Shown here piece by piece: positions 1 to 6,836 of a stretch of 7,248 bases of DNA; the first letter of the stretch is position 1, and each line of letters starts with the position of its first letter. Under the pieces are notes generated by a model. The model was not told the DNA's origin, searched no databases, and saw only the letters and a program-made list of their open reading frames with translations. The DNA comes from Geodermatophilaceae bacterium (GTDB taxonomy: Bacteria; Actinomycetota; Actinomycetes; Mycobacteriales; Geodermatophilaceae): contig JACCUM010000248.1 in NCBI GenBank assembly GCA_013811805.1, positions 1-7,248 of the forward strand. The letters are read 5' to 3'. A program made the translations under genes and the position numbers.

Positions 1-1783
1 GACCAGCGCGGCGTACCGGTTCCGGTCCCGCCCGTTCGACCTGGTCTCCGAGCCGAGTGTCTGCGAGCACTGCGCTTCGGGTTGCGCCCAGCGGACCGAT
101 CTGCGCCGCAACACCGTTCAGCGGCGCCTGGCCGGGGACGACCCGGAGGTCAACGAGGAGTGGAACTGCGACAAGGGCCGCTTCGCCTTCCGCTACGCCA
201 CCAGCAACCAGCGGATCATGACCCCGCTCGTCCGCCGCGACGGCGCTCTCGCCGAGGCGTCCTGGACCGAGGCGCTGGAGATGGCCGCCGCCGGCCTCGC
301 CACGGCGATGGCGCAGGGGGGCGGTGGTGTCGGGGTACTGCCCGGTGGTCGGCTGACCTTCGAGGACGCATACGCCTACGCCAAGTTCGCCCGAGTTGTC
401 TTGGGCACCAACGACATCGATTCCCGTGCTCGGGTGCACTCGGAAGAAGAGGCGCAGTTCCTGGCCGTCCGGGTGGCCGGTACGGACCTCGAAGAGAGCG
501 TGACCTACGCCGACCTCAGCGCTGCACCGGCCGTACTCACCGTCGGGTTCGAAGCCGAGGAAGAGTCGCCGATCATCTTCCTGCGGCTGCGCAGGGCTGC
601 AAGTACCTCCGGGCTAGCCGTGTTCGACGTCGCCCCGTTTGCCTCCCGCGGGCTGTCCAAGATGAACGGGGTGGTGCTGGCCACCCCCCCGGGTGCCGAG
701 GCCAGTGTTCTGGGTGCTCTGGCTGACAACACTGCCGGTGGCCCGGGCGCCAGTGCTGCCCAAGGTCTTCGCAAACCCGGCGCGGTGATCCTCGTCGGCG
801 AGCGCCTCGCCGAGTTCCCGGGCGCGCTGTCGGCGGCGGCCGCGCTCGCAGACGCCACCGGGGCCAAGCTGGCCTGGGTGCCGCGCCGAGCCGGCGAACG
901 GGGTGCGATAGAGGCCGGAACGTTGCCGAACCTGCTGCCCGGCGGTCGTCGGATCGACGATGCTGCCGCACGCGTCGAACTCGCGAAGACCTGGCGGGTC
1001 GACCTGCCGCCGACTCCGGGGCGGGACCTGACCGGCATGTTGACGGCCGCCCGGGACGGCGAACTCGGCGCGCTGCTCGTGGGTGGGCTCGACCCGGACG
1101 ATCTCCCGGATCCGGTCCTGGCCCGAGAGGCTCTGGCCGGCACCGGCTTCCTGATCAGCCTGGAGTTGGCGCCCAGCATCGTCACCGAGTACGCGGACGT
1201 CGTGTTCCCCGTTGCCGCAGCACCGGAGAAGAGCGGCAGCTACCTCACCTGGGAGGGCCGGCGTCGACCGTTCGAGGCCAGCCTGTCCAGCGGCATGCTC
1301 ACCGACGGACGAGTCCTGCACGGCCTGGCCGAGGAGTTGGACATCGAGTTGGGGCTGCCCACTGCCGAGTCGGCGGCTCTGGAACTCGCTCGGATCGGGC
1401 GGCACCGCAGTGCAGCCAACGCCCCTGCGCAGACGACACGATCGCCTGGCCAGCCGGATCTGCGCCCCGACGAGGCAGTCCTGGCCAGCTGGCACCACCT
1501 GCTCGACGAGGGGTCTCTCCAGGTCGAGGAGCCGGCCCTGGCCGGGACAGCCCGCCCGGCCAGCGCGCGCCTCTCGAAGTCGCTGGCGACCGCGCTCGGG
1601 GTCGCCGAAGGTGACTACGTGCAGGTGAGCGGCGCCCGAGGGGCGCTGACCCTGCCCGCGCTGATCACCGACATGCCCGATCAGGTGGTCTGGGTCCCCA
1701 TGCGGTCGCCAGGCAGTTCTGTACGTGCCGACCTGGGCACCGCGCCAGGCGGCGTCGTCCGAGTCGCGAAGGGGGAGTCATGA
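1..1783 (+). CDS. nuoG: NADH-quinone oxidoreductase subunit G, 5'-truncated (C-terminal 593 residues)
   Basis: This is the large iron-sulfur subunit of the peripheral arm of complex I, which carries electrons from NuoF toward NuoI. The reading frame is open from base 2, so the gene starts upstream of the window. The first in-frame ATG (218) is internal, because conserved NuoG sequence precedes it. Visible residues 20, 23, 27 and 55 form C-x2-C-x3-C-x27-C, the ligand set of the off-pathway cluster N7 in the 4Fe-4S Mo/W bis-MGD-type domain. A molybdopterin-oxidoreductase-like fold follows. It includes the family signature YADVVFPVA...EKSGSY...WEGR at about residues 397-420, and a C-terminal dinucleotide-binding-like domain at about 517-593. 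The missing N-terminal part should hold the ferredoxin-like region with N1b, N5 and N4 (family knowledge). The TGA stop overlaps the nuoH ATG by four bases. No internal frame disruption is seen. Confidence 0.96.
   Translation, partial: TSAAYRFRSRPFDLVSEPSVCEHCASGCAQRTDLRRNTVQRRLAGDDPEVNEEWNCDKGRFAFRYATSNQRIMTPLVRRDGALAEASWTEALEMAAAGLATAMAQGGGGVGVLPGGRLTFEDAYAYAKFARVVLGTNDIDSRARVHSEEEAQFLAVRVAGTDLEESVTYADLSAAPAVLTVGFEAEEESPIIFLRLRRAASTSGLAVFDVAPFASRGLSKMNGVVLATPPGAEASVLGALADNTAGGPGASAAQGLRKPGAVILVGERLAEFPGALSAAAALADATGAKLAWVPRRAGERGAIEAGTLPNLLPGGRRIDDAAARVELAKTWRVDLPPTPGRDLTGMLTAARDGELGALLVGGLDPDDLPDPVLAREALAGTGFLISLELAPSIVTEYADVVFPVAAAPEKSGSYLTWEGRRRPFEASLSSGMLTDGRVLHGLAEELDIELGLPTAESAALELARIGRHRSAANAPAQTTRSPGQPDLRPDEAVLASWHHLLDEGSLQVEEPALAGTARPASARLSKSLATALGVAEGDYVQVSGARGALTLPALITDMPDQVVWVPMRSPGSSVRADLGTAPGGVVRVAKGES
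1769..1777 (+). promoter_or_regulatory. Ribosome binding site of nuoH
   Basis: A purine run AAGGGGGAG inside the last codons of nuoG lies just before the nuoH ATG at 1780. The AAGG part sits seven bases from the start, a normal Shine-Dalgarno distance. With the ATGA stop-start overlap it supports this start and coupling of nuoH to nuoG. Confidence 0.7.
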
Positions 1784-3156
1784 CCGGCCACCCGAGCGCG
1801 GCGGCGGACTCGCCGACGTTGGCCGATTTCGGCACCGACGTCTGGTGGATCATCGTCATCAAGGTCGTCGGCATCTTCGCCCTTCTGGTGGGCCTGACGC
1901 TGTTCGCAATCCTGTTCGAACGCAAGGTGGTCGGCCGGATGCAGCAACGCATCGGTCCCAATCGAGTAGGGCCCGGCGGGGCCCTGCAGAGCCTGGCCGA
2001 CGGTCTCAAGTTGGCGTTCAAGGAAGACATCATGCCGGCCCTGGCCGACAAGCCCATCTATTTCCTTGCACCGGTGATCGCCGCCGTGCCGGCCTTTCTG
2101 GCGTTCTCGGTCATCCCGATCGGCCCGATCGTCAGCATCTTCGGGGAACGAACCCCGTTGCAGCTGACCGATCTTCCGGTCGGCGTGCTGATCGTGCTGG
2201 CCTGCTCGGCGATGGGGATCTACGGAATCGTGCTGGCCGGATGGGCGTCCGGATCGACGTACCCGTTGCTCGGCTCGCTGCGTAGCGCTGCCCAGATGAT
2301 CAGCTACGAGATCGCGATGGGCCTGTCCATCGTCGCAGTGTTCCTCTACGCCGGCACGATGTCGACGTCGGGAATCGTTGCCGCACAGGAGACTGGCGGT
2401 GAGGTCAGCGCGTTTGGTCTGACCTTCGACGGACCCGGCTGGTACGCCGTCGTCCTGCCGGTCTCGTTCATCATCTACTGCATCGCGGTCGTCGGCGAGA
2501 CCAACCGCGCACCGTTCGACCTGCCCGAGGCCGAGTCCGAACTCGTCGGCGGCTTCCACACCGAGTACTCCTCGTTGAAGTTCGCGCTGTTCTTCCTGGC
2601 CGAGTACATCAACATGGTCACCGTCTCCGCGCTGGCCGCGACGATGTTCCTCGGCGGCTGGCGGGCACCCTGGCCGATCTCGATCTGGGACGGCGCCAAC
2701 TCCGGCTGGTGGCCGATGCTGTGGTTCGTCGGCAAGGTGATCTTGGGGCTGTTCGTCTTCGTCTGGCTGCGCGGGACGCTGCCCCGGATGCGCTACGACC
2801 AGTTCATGCGCTTCGGCTGGAAAGTCCTCGTGCCGGTCGCGCTGCTGTGGATCCTGGTCGTGGCCACGATGCGGGTGCTCTCCCGGGAGTACGACTTCTC
2901 CGCCGGCGACATCGCCCTGTACGTGGGCATCCCGGTGTTCGCCCTGGTCATGGCCGCCGTCTGGCTCTGGCCGAGCAAGGTCCCCGACACGGTCGAGAAC
3001 TCCCGGAAGGAGGGAGTGCCCCCGACGACACCGGGCGCATTCCCCACACCGCCGCTGGACCTCGTCGTACCGCCGAGCCCTGCACTGGTCAAGAAGGACA
3101 CGGTCAAGCGCGAAGCGGTCGGCGCCGGCAAGCGCAGCGGAGGCACCCGTGCCTAG
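1780..3156 (+). CDS. nuoH: NADH-quinone oxidoreductase subunit H (quinone-site membrane subunit)
   Basis: This is the membrane subunit at the heel of complex I. With NuoB and NuoD it forms the ubiquinone/menaquinone chamber and starts the proton-translocation path. The 458 residues show two hallmark loops. One is FERKVVGRMQQRIGPNRVGP (about 46-65) followed by DGLKLAFKED. The other is GETNRAPFDLPEAE (239-252) running into ELVGGFHTEYS, the acidic cytoplasmic loop near the quinone site. Hydrophobic helices are spread from about 21 to 397. The last (about 377-397) lies beyond the end of shorter homologues such as the roughly 325-residue E. coli protein. After it comes a Pro-rich and then basic tail (about 400-458) with GAFPTPPLDL, a motif I recognise from actinobacterial NuoH. 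The start is the ATG overlapping the nuoG stop. The end overlaps nuoI by eight bases. Confidence 0.97.
   Translation: MTGHPSAAADSPTLADFGTDVWWIIVIKVVGIFALLVGLTLFAILFERKVVGRMQQRIGPNRVGPGGALQSLADGLKLAFKEDIMPALADKPIYFLAPVIAAVPAFLAFSVIPIGPIVSIFGERTPLQLTDLPVGVLIVLACSAMGIYGIVLAGWASGSTYPLLGSLRSAAQMISYEIAMGLSIVAVFLYAGTMSTSGIVAAQETGGEVSAFGLTFDGPGWYAVVLPVSFIIYCIAVVGETNRAPFDLPEAESELVGGFHTEYSSLKFALFFLAEYINMVTVSALAATMFLGGWRAPWPISIWDGANSGWWPMLWFVGKVILGLFVFVWLRGTLPRMRYDQFMRFGWKVLVPVALLWILVVATMRVLSREYDFSAGDIALYVGIPVFALVMAAVWLWPSKVPDTVENSRKEGVPPTTPGAFPTPPLDLVVPPSPALVKKDTVKREAVGAGKRSGGTRA
3139..3143 (+). promoter_or_regulatory. Ribosome binding site of nuoI
   Basis: A GGAGG sequence sits five bases before the GTG at 3149 and lies within the final codons of nuoH. 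It decides in favour of the GTG start, which is not an ATG and overlaps the nuoH stop. Confidence 0.75.
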
Positions 3157-3784
3157 CCTGCTGCCCAAGCCACTGCAGGGTTTCGGGGTGACCTTTGGCA
3201 ACATGTTCAAGAAGGTGACCACCGAGTCCTACCCCGAGGACAAGAAGGCCACCAAACCGCGCTACCACGGTCGGCATGTGCTCAACCGGCACCCGGACGG
3301 GCTGGAGAAGTGCGTGGGCTGCGAACTGTGCGCCTGGGCGTGCCCGGCCGACGCGATCTACGTCGAGGGCGGTGACAACACCGAGGAGGCTCGCTTCTCC
3401 CCGGGCGAACGCTACGGCGCGATCTACCAGATCAACTATCTGCGCTGCATCTTCTGCGGACTGTGCATCGAAGCCTGCCCCACCCGCTCGCTGACCATGT
3501 CCAACGACTACGAACTGGCCGACGACAACAGGCAGGACCTGATCTTCACCAAGGAGCAGTTGATGGCACCGCTGCTGCCCGGGATGGAACAGCCACCGCA
3601 TCCGATGCGCTTGGGCGATCACGAACAGGACTACTACGTCGGTCGCGAGCCGCTCAAGCAGACCGCCGGAGCGGCAGCCGAGGAACACTCCGTACCGCCG
3701 GCGGCAACCGCTCCGGCGTCGGGCGATGACATCGGCGCCGACGCGGACGAACTGGGCAAGCCGCTAGGGGAGACCCGTACGTGA
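3149..3784 (+). CDS. nuoI: NADH-quinone oxidoreductase subunit I (two [4Fe-4S] clusters)
   Basis: This is the ferredoxin-like subunit of complex I that passes electrons through clusters N6a and N6b toward NuoB, where they reach quinone. The 211 residues contain two complete C-x2-C-x2-C-x3-C-P motifs. The first has cysteines at 55, 58, 61 and 65 (CVGCELCAWACP). The second has cysteines at 100, 103, 106 and 110 (CIFCGLCIEACP). As is usual for this fold, the last cysteine of each motif should ligate the cluster formed mainly by the other motif. The N-terminal segment GFGVTFGNMFKK (11-22) is the amphipathic stretch expected to lie against NuoH and the membrane. YHGRHVLNR and the segment EARFSPGERYGAIYQINYLR are typical of actinobacterial NuoI. 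The tail from about 168 is low-complexity, Ala/Pro-rich then acidic. Translation starts at GTG 3149, eight bases inside nuoH, with GGAGG upstream. Confidence 0.97.
   Translation: MPSLLPKPLQGFGVTFGNMFKKVTTESYPEDKKATKPRYHGRHVLNRHPDGLEKCVGCELCAWACPADAIYVEGGDNTEEARFSPGERYGAIYQINYLRCIFCGLCIEACPTRSLTMSNDYELADDNRQDLIFTKEQLMAPLLPGMEQPPHPMRLGDHEQDYYVGREPLKQTAGAAAEEHSVPPAATAPASGDDIGADADELGKPLGETRT
3766..3772 (+). promoter_or_regulatory. Shine-Dalgarno-like AGGGGAG at the nuoI end, serving the GTG at 3781
   Basis: AGGGGAG lies eight bases before a GTG at 3781 that overlaps the nuoI TGA in the common GTGA arrangement. This is the strongest ribosome binding site at the nuoI-nuoJ junction. However, the frame it serves closes after seven codons (3781-3804) and is not the nuoJ frame. 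The match and spacing are seen directly; use by ribosomes is inference. Confidence 0.5.
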
Positions 3785-3804
3785 GCGAGGCTCTGGAGAT
3801 ATGA
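3781..3804 (+). other. Possible seven-codon mini-ORF coupling nuoI to nuoJ
   Basis: GTG at 3781 opens a frame reading MSEALEI and stops at TGA 3802-3804. Its start overlaps the nuoI stop (GTGA), and its stop overlaps the nuoJ ATG at 3801 (ATGA). A good Shine-Dalgarno sequence precedes it. It could be a tiny coupling or leader ORF that delivers ribosomes to nuoJ, the remnant of a former nuoJ start put out of frame by a small indel, or chance. I cannot tell these apart from one sequence. Confidence 0.25.
3795..3798 (+). promoter_or_regulatory. Weakly placed ribosome binding site of nuoJ
   Basis: GGAG lies only two bases before the ATG at 3801, which is unusually close. It lies eleven bases before an in-frame GTG at 3810, which is slightly far. 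The nuoJ start is therefore uncertain by three codons, unless re-initiation from the preceding mini-ORF sets it. Confidence 0.4.
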
Positions 3805-4613
3805 ACAACGTGTCTGTGCTGGCGGCCGAGGTCGTCAGCAGCGGGGAAACTGCCGCGTTCTGGGTCCTGGGCCCGATCGCCCTAGCCGGTGCGATCGGGA
3901 TGGTCTTGTCCAGCAACGCCATCCACTCTGCGCTGTGGCTCGTGCTGACGATGTTGAGCCTCGGCGGCTTCTACTTCGTCCAGCAGGCGCCGTTCCTGGG
4001 TGCCGTGCAGATCATCGTCTACACCGGCGCGATCATGATCCTGTTCCTCTTCGTGCTCATGCTGGTCGGCCGGGACTATTCCGACTCGATAGTCGAGACG
4101 CTGCGTGGCCAACGCCTGGCCGCGATCCTGCTCGGTATCGGCTTCGCCGGACTGGTTGGCGGCCTGATCGCCGACGCGACGTCCGGCGTCGAGTCCGTCG
4201 GCCTGGCCGAGATCAACGCTGACGGCGGCAACGTCCCGGCGATCGCGCGACTCCTGTTCACTGACTACCTGCTCGCCTTCGAGCTGACCAGCGCGTTGCT
4301 CATCACAGCCGCGGTCGGGGCCATGATCCTGGCCCACATCGAGCGTGAGCCCGGCTCCCGCCCGGGTCAGAAGGAGCAGTCCATCTCGCGGGTGACGGGC
4401 CCACGGCCGCAGACCTTGACCGGCCCGGGTGTCTTCGCGCGCGGCAACTCCGTCGCTGCGCCCGCGCTGCTACCGGACGGGTCGACCGCCGAGGACAGCC
4501 GGGCGACCGGGATGGAGATGCGCCGGCCACCGGCCATCGCCTCCGGATCGATCGACGATCTGGACGACGTGACCGTCGACAGCGGCGCCAACCGCGACGG
4601 GGTGCCGCAGTGA
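3801..4613 (+). CDS. nuoJ: NADH-quinone oxidoreductase subunit J
   Basis: This small membrane subunit sits between NuoH and the antiporter-like subunits and helps connect the quinone site to the proton channels. The 270 residues have about five hydrophobic helices in the first 180 (roughly 17-36, 40-60, 64-90, 104-124 and 157-179). The third holds the diagnostic VYTGAIMILFLFVLML (73-88), where complex I structures show a helix-distorting bulge linked to activity (family knowledge). FELTSALL (160-167) lies in the last helix. A hydrophilic tail of about 87 residues follows, with PGVFARGNSVAAPALLPDGS (209-228), which resembles actinobacterial NuoJ. It ends in an Asp-rich stretch, and E. coli NuoJ has no comparable tail. 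The gap after nuoI is 16 bases. The start could be ATG 3801 or GTG 3810. The TGA overlaps the nuoK GTG by four bases. Confidence 0.95.
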   Translation: MNNVSVLAAEVVSSGETAAFWVLGPIALAGAIGMVLSSNAIHSALWLVLTMLSLGGFYFVQQAPFLGAVQIIVYTGAIMILFLFVLMLVGRDYSDSIVETLRGQRLAAILLGIGFAGLVGGLIADATSGVESVGLAEINADGGNVPAIARLLFTDYLLAFELTSALLITAAVGAMILAHIEREPGSRPGQKEQSISRVTGPRPQTLTGPGVFARGNSVAAPALLPDGSTAEDSRATGMEMRRPPAIASGSIDDLDDVTVDSGANRDGVPQ

Positions 4614-4909
4614 CGCCTACCTACTACCTGGTCCTTGCCGCGATCCTGTTCACGATCGGCGCCATCGGGGTGCTGGTCCGGCGCAACGCGATCGTCGTGT
4701 TCATGTGCATCGAGCTGATGCTGAACTCGGTGAACCTGACCCTGGTCACCTTCGCTCGGATCAACGGCACCGTCGACGGGCAGATCATGGCTTTCTTCGT
4801 GATGGTGGTTGCCGCTGCCGAGGTCGTCGTCGGATTGGCGATCATCATGTCGATCTACCGGACCCGACGTTCGGCCTCGGTCGACGACGCGAACTTGTTG
4901 AAGTACTGA
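4610..4909 (+). CDS. nuoK: NADH-quinone oxidoreductase subunit K
   Basis: This is the smallest membrane subunit of complex I, related to MrpC of Na+/H+ antiporters, and it helps form a proton path next to NuoJ and NuoN. The 99 residues match the usual family length of about 100. Three hydrophobic helices lie at roughly 5-23, 28-48 and 59-81. The two membrane-buried glutamates essential in E. coli NuoK (Glu36, Glu72) correspond to Glu35 in CIELMLNSVNL and Glu71 in AAAEVVVGLAI. The short hydrophilic end is RTRRSASVDDANLLKY. Translation starts at GTG 4610, which shares four bases (GTGA) with the nuoJ stop. A GGGG at 4599-4602 is a modest ribosome binding site, so translational coupling to nuoJ is likely. 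Confidence 0.97.
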   Translation: MTPTYYLVLAAILFTIGAIGVLVRRNAIVVFMCIELMLNSVNLTLVTFARINGTVDGQIMAFFVMVVAAAEVVVGLAIIMSIYRTRRSASVDDANLLKY

Positions 4910-4911
4910 GG
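4908..4911 (+). promoter_or_regulatory. Ribosome binding site of nuoL
   Basis: GAGG overlaps the last two bases of the nuoK stop codon and sits eight bases before GTG 4920. It supports the GTG start of nuoL. The nearest in-frame ATG lies far downstream, inside the conserved protein. Confidence 0.7.
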
Positions 4912-4919
4912 CAACCGAC

Positions 4920-6836
4920 GTGGAGACCTCGTACGTACCTGCGAGTGGACTGCTGGGTTCGGCGTGGCTGCTCGTCCTCATCCCGCTGATCGGGGCGGCC
5001 GTACTCCTTCTCGGCGGCCGGCGACTGGACAAGGTCGGACATCTCATCGGCTGCGCCACGATCGTGGCCGACTTCGTGCTTGCCCTCGCGCTCGTGGCCG
5101 CTCTTGCCGGGCAGGCCGAAGGCGAGCAGGCAGTCACCGACACGCTGTTCAGCTTCATCCCGGTCGGTGAACTGCAGGTGGACATCGGGCTGCTCCTGGA
5201 CCCGTTGTCAGCGGTCTTCATCCTGCTGATCACCGGCGTCGGTGCCCTGATCCACATCTATTCGATCGGTTACATGGGCCACGATCCGGCCCGGCGCCGG
5301 TTCTTCGCCTATATGAACCTGTTCGTGGCCGCGATGCTGCTGCTGGTCCTCGGCAACGGGTACGTGACCCTCTATATCGGCTGGGAGGGCGTGGGTCTCG
5401 CGTCGTACCTGTTGATCGCGTTCTGGTACCGCCGGCCGGCAGCGGCGACCGCGGCGAAGAAGGCCTTCATCATGAACCGGGTCGGCGACGTCGGCCTGAT
5501 TCTCGCGATCTTCGTCATGTTCGCGACGCTCGGCTCGACGTCGTTCGCAGACGTCTTCGCCGGAGCGAGTGGGCTGGCGGCCGGAACCGTCACCGCCCTG
5601 GGACTGCTGCTGCTGCTCGGCGCCTGCGGCAAGTCCGGCCAGGTACCACTGCAGGCCTGGTTGCCCGACGCGATGGAGGGCCCGACACCGGTCTCCGCGC
5701 TGATCCACGCCGCGACGATGGTGACCGCCGGGGTCTATCTCATCGCGCGGTCCGCACCGCTGTTCGACCTGTCCGAGGCCGCGCGCACCGTGGTCACCAT
5801 CGTCGGCCTCGTCACCCTGCTCTACGGCGCCATCGTCGGGTGCGCGTACGACGACATCAAGAAGGTCCTCGCCTACTCGACGGTCAGCCAGATCGGCTAC
5901 ATGTTCCTGGCCGCCGGACTCGGTCCGGCCGGGTACGCGGTGGCGATCCTGCACCTGCTCACCCACGGGTTCTTCAAGGCCGGTCTTTTCCTCGGAGCCG
6001 GGTCGGTCATGCACGGCATGAACGACGAGGTCGACATGCGCAAGTTCGGCGGCCTCGGATCGAAGATGCGGATCACCTACATCACCTTCGCCCTGGGTTA
6101 CCTCTCGTTGATCGGTTTCCCGTTCTTCTCCGGCTACTTCTCCAAGGACCTGGTCATCGAGGTCGCGTTCGACTCCGGCGGCGCCTTGGGCTGGATCCTC
6201 GGCGGCGGGGCGATGCTGGCCGCCGGCCTGACCGCCTTCTACATGACCCGACTGATGGTGATGACCTTCCTTGGCAGGCCGAGGTGGGACAAGGACGCAC
6301 ACCCACACGAGTCGCCCTCGGTGATGACCGTGCCGATGATCATCCTGTCGCTGGGCTCGGTCTTCGCCGGCTTCATCCTCGTCAACGTGATCCCGCTCGG
6401 CGCGTGGTTGGAGCCGGTATTCGGCCCCGAGCCCGAGGCCGATCACGTCGTTGCACCGATCGTGGTGTCCATCCTCACCACGGTGGTCGTGGCACTCGGC
6501 GTTGCTGCCGCCTGGTTCTTCGTCGCTCGTCGTGAGGTGCCTATCCGCCCACCGGTCAACGTCTCTCCAGTGATCAAGGCCGCCCGGGCGAACCTCTACG
6601 GCGATGCCTTCAACGAATCGGTGTTCATGCGACCTGGTCAGTGGCTCACCCGCGCGATGGTCTACGTGGACAACCGCGGCGTCGACGGTGCGGTCAACGG
6701 CCTGGCCGCTGGGCTCGGCGGAACATCCGGCCGGCTGCGCCGCACGCAGACCGGATTCGTCCGCTCGTATGCGCTGAGCATGCTCGGCGGGGCGCTCGTG
6801 GTCACCGTGGCGTTTCTGGCGGTGCGGTTCGTATGA
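4920..6836 (+). CDS. nuoL: NADH-quinone oxidoreductase subunit L (antiporter-like proton pump subunit)
   Basis: This is the distal membrane subunit of complex I, homologous to MrpA/MrpD antiporters, and one of three pump modules. The 638 residues are slightly more than the roughly 613 of E. coli. Conserved charged residues of the proton path are present. Glu156 lies in GWEGVGLASYLLI (E. coli Glu144), Asp190 in NRVGDVG, and Lys238 in GKSGQVPLQAWLPDAMEGPT (E. coli Lys229). His263 lies in ALIHAATMVTAGV, His345 and His349 in LHLLTHGFFKA, and Lys409-Asp410 in GYFSKDL (E. coli Lys399/Asp400). Many hydrophobic helices run from about 15 to 535. The section at about 547-612 (NLYGDAFNE, FMRPGQWLTR, NRGVDGAVNGL) corresponds to the long lateral helix that runs along NuoM and NuoN, and a final helix follows at about 613-636. 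Translation starts at GTG 4920 after a 10-base gap. The stop overlaps nuoM by four bases. Confidence 0.97.
   Translation: METSYVPASGLLGSAWLLVLIPLIGAAVLLLGGRRLDKVGHLIGCATIVADFVLALALVAALAGQAEGEQAVTDTLFSFIPVGELQVDIGLLLDPLSAVFILLITGVGALIHIYSIGYMGHDPARRRFFAYMNLFVAAMLLLVLGNGYVTLYIGWEGVGLASYLLIAFWYRRPAAATAAKKAFIMNRVGDVGLILAIFVMFATLGSTSFADVFAGASGLAAGTVTALGLLLLLGACGKSGQVPLQAWLPDAMEGPTPVSALIHAATMVTAGVYLIARSAPLFDLSEAARTVVTIVGLVTLLYGAIVGCAYDDIKKVLAYSTVSQIGYMFLAAGLGPAGYAVAILHLLTHGFFKAGLFLGAGSVMHGMNDEVDMRKFGGLGSKMRITYITFALGYLSLIGFPFFSGYFSKDLVIEVAFDSGGALGWILGGGAMLAAGLTAFYMTRLMVMTFLGRPRWDKDAHPHESPSVMTVPMIILSLGSVFAGFILVNVIPLGAWLEPVFGPEPEADHVVAPIVVSILTTVVVALGVAAAWFFVARREVPIRPPVNVSPVIKAARANLYGDAFNESVFMRPGQWLTRAMVYVDNRGVDGAVNGLAAGLGGTSGRLRRTQTGFVRSYALSMLGGALVVTVAFLAVRFV

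Noticed and set aside
684..690. A run of seven C residues in nuoG that could signal a frameshift or phase-variable tract
   Set aside because: The protein on both sides (VVLATPPGAEASVLGAL) stays in one sensible frame. In DNA this rich in G/C, such a run inside a Pro codon pair is ordinary.
82..726. A 214-codon + strand open frame at the left edge
   Set aside because: It is a frame-shifted reading of nuoG made mostly of Arg, Gly and Pro. The nuoG frame over the same bases contains the N7 cysteine motif and continues to the nuoH junction.
1681..3222. A 513-codon open frame on the minus strand covering nuoH
   Set aside because: Its product is rich in Arg, Asp, His, Gln and Gly with no domain, as expected from the complement of a high-GC coding region. 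The + strand holds an unmistakable NuoH over the same bases.
3785..3800. Possible internal promoter or terminator between nuoI and nuoJ
   Set aside because: The gap is 16 bases with no hairpin, T-run or recognisable -10/-35 elements. The other junctions overlap or are 10 bases apart.
5208..6446. A 412-codon open frame on the minus strand inside nuoL
   Set aside because: It has the same shadow composition (Asp/Gln/Glu/Arg/Gly-rich, no motif) and lies wholly within a highly conserved NuoL segment.
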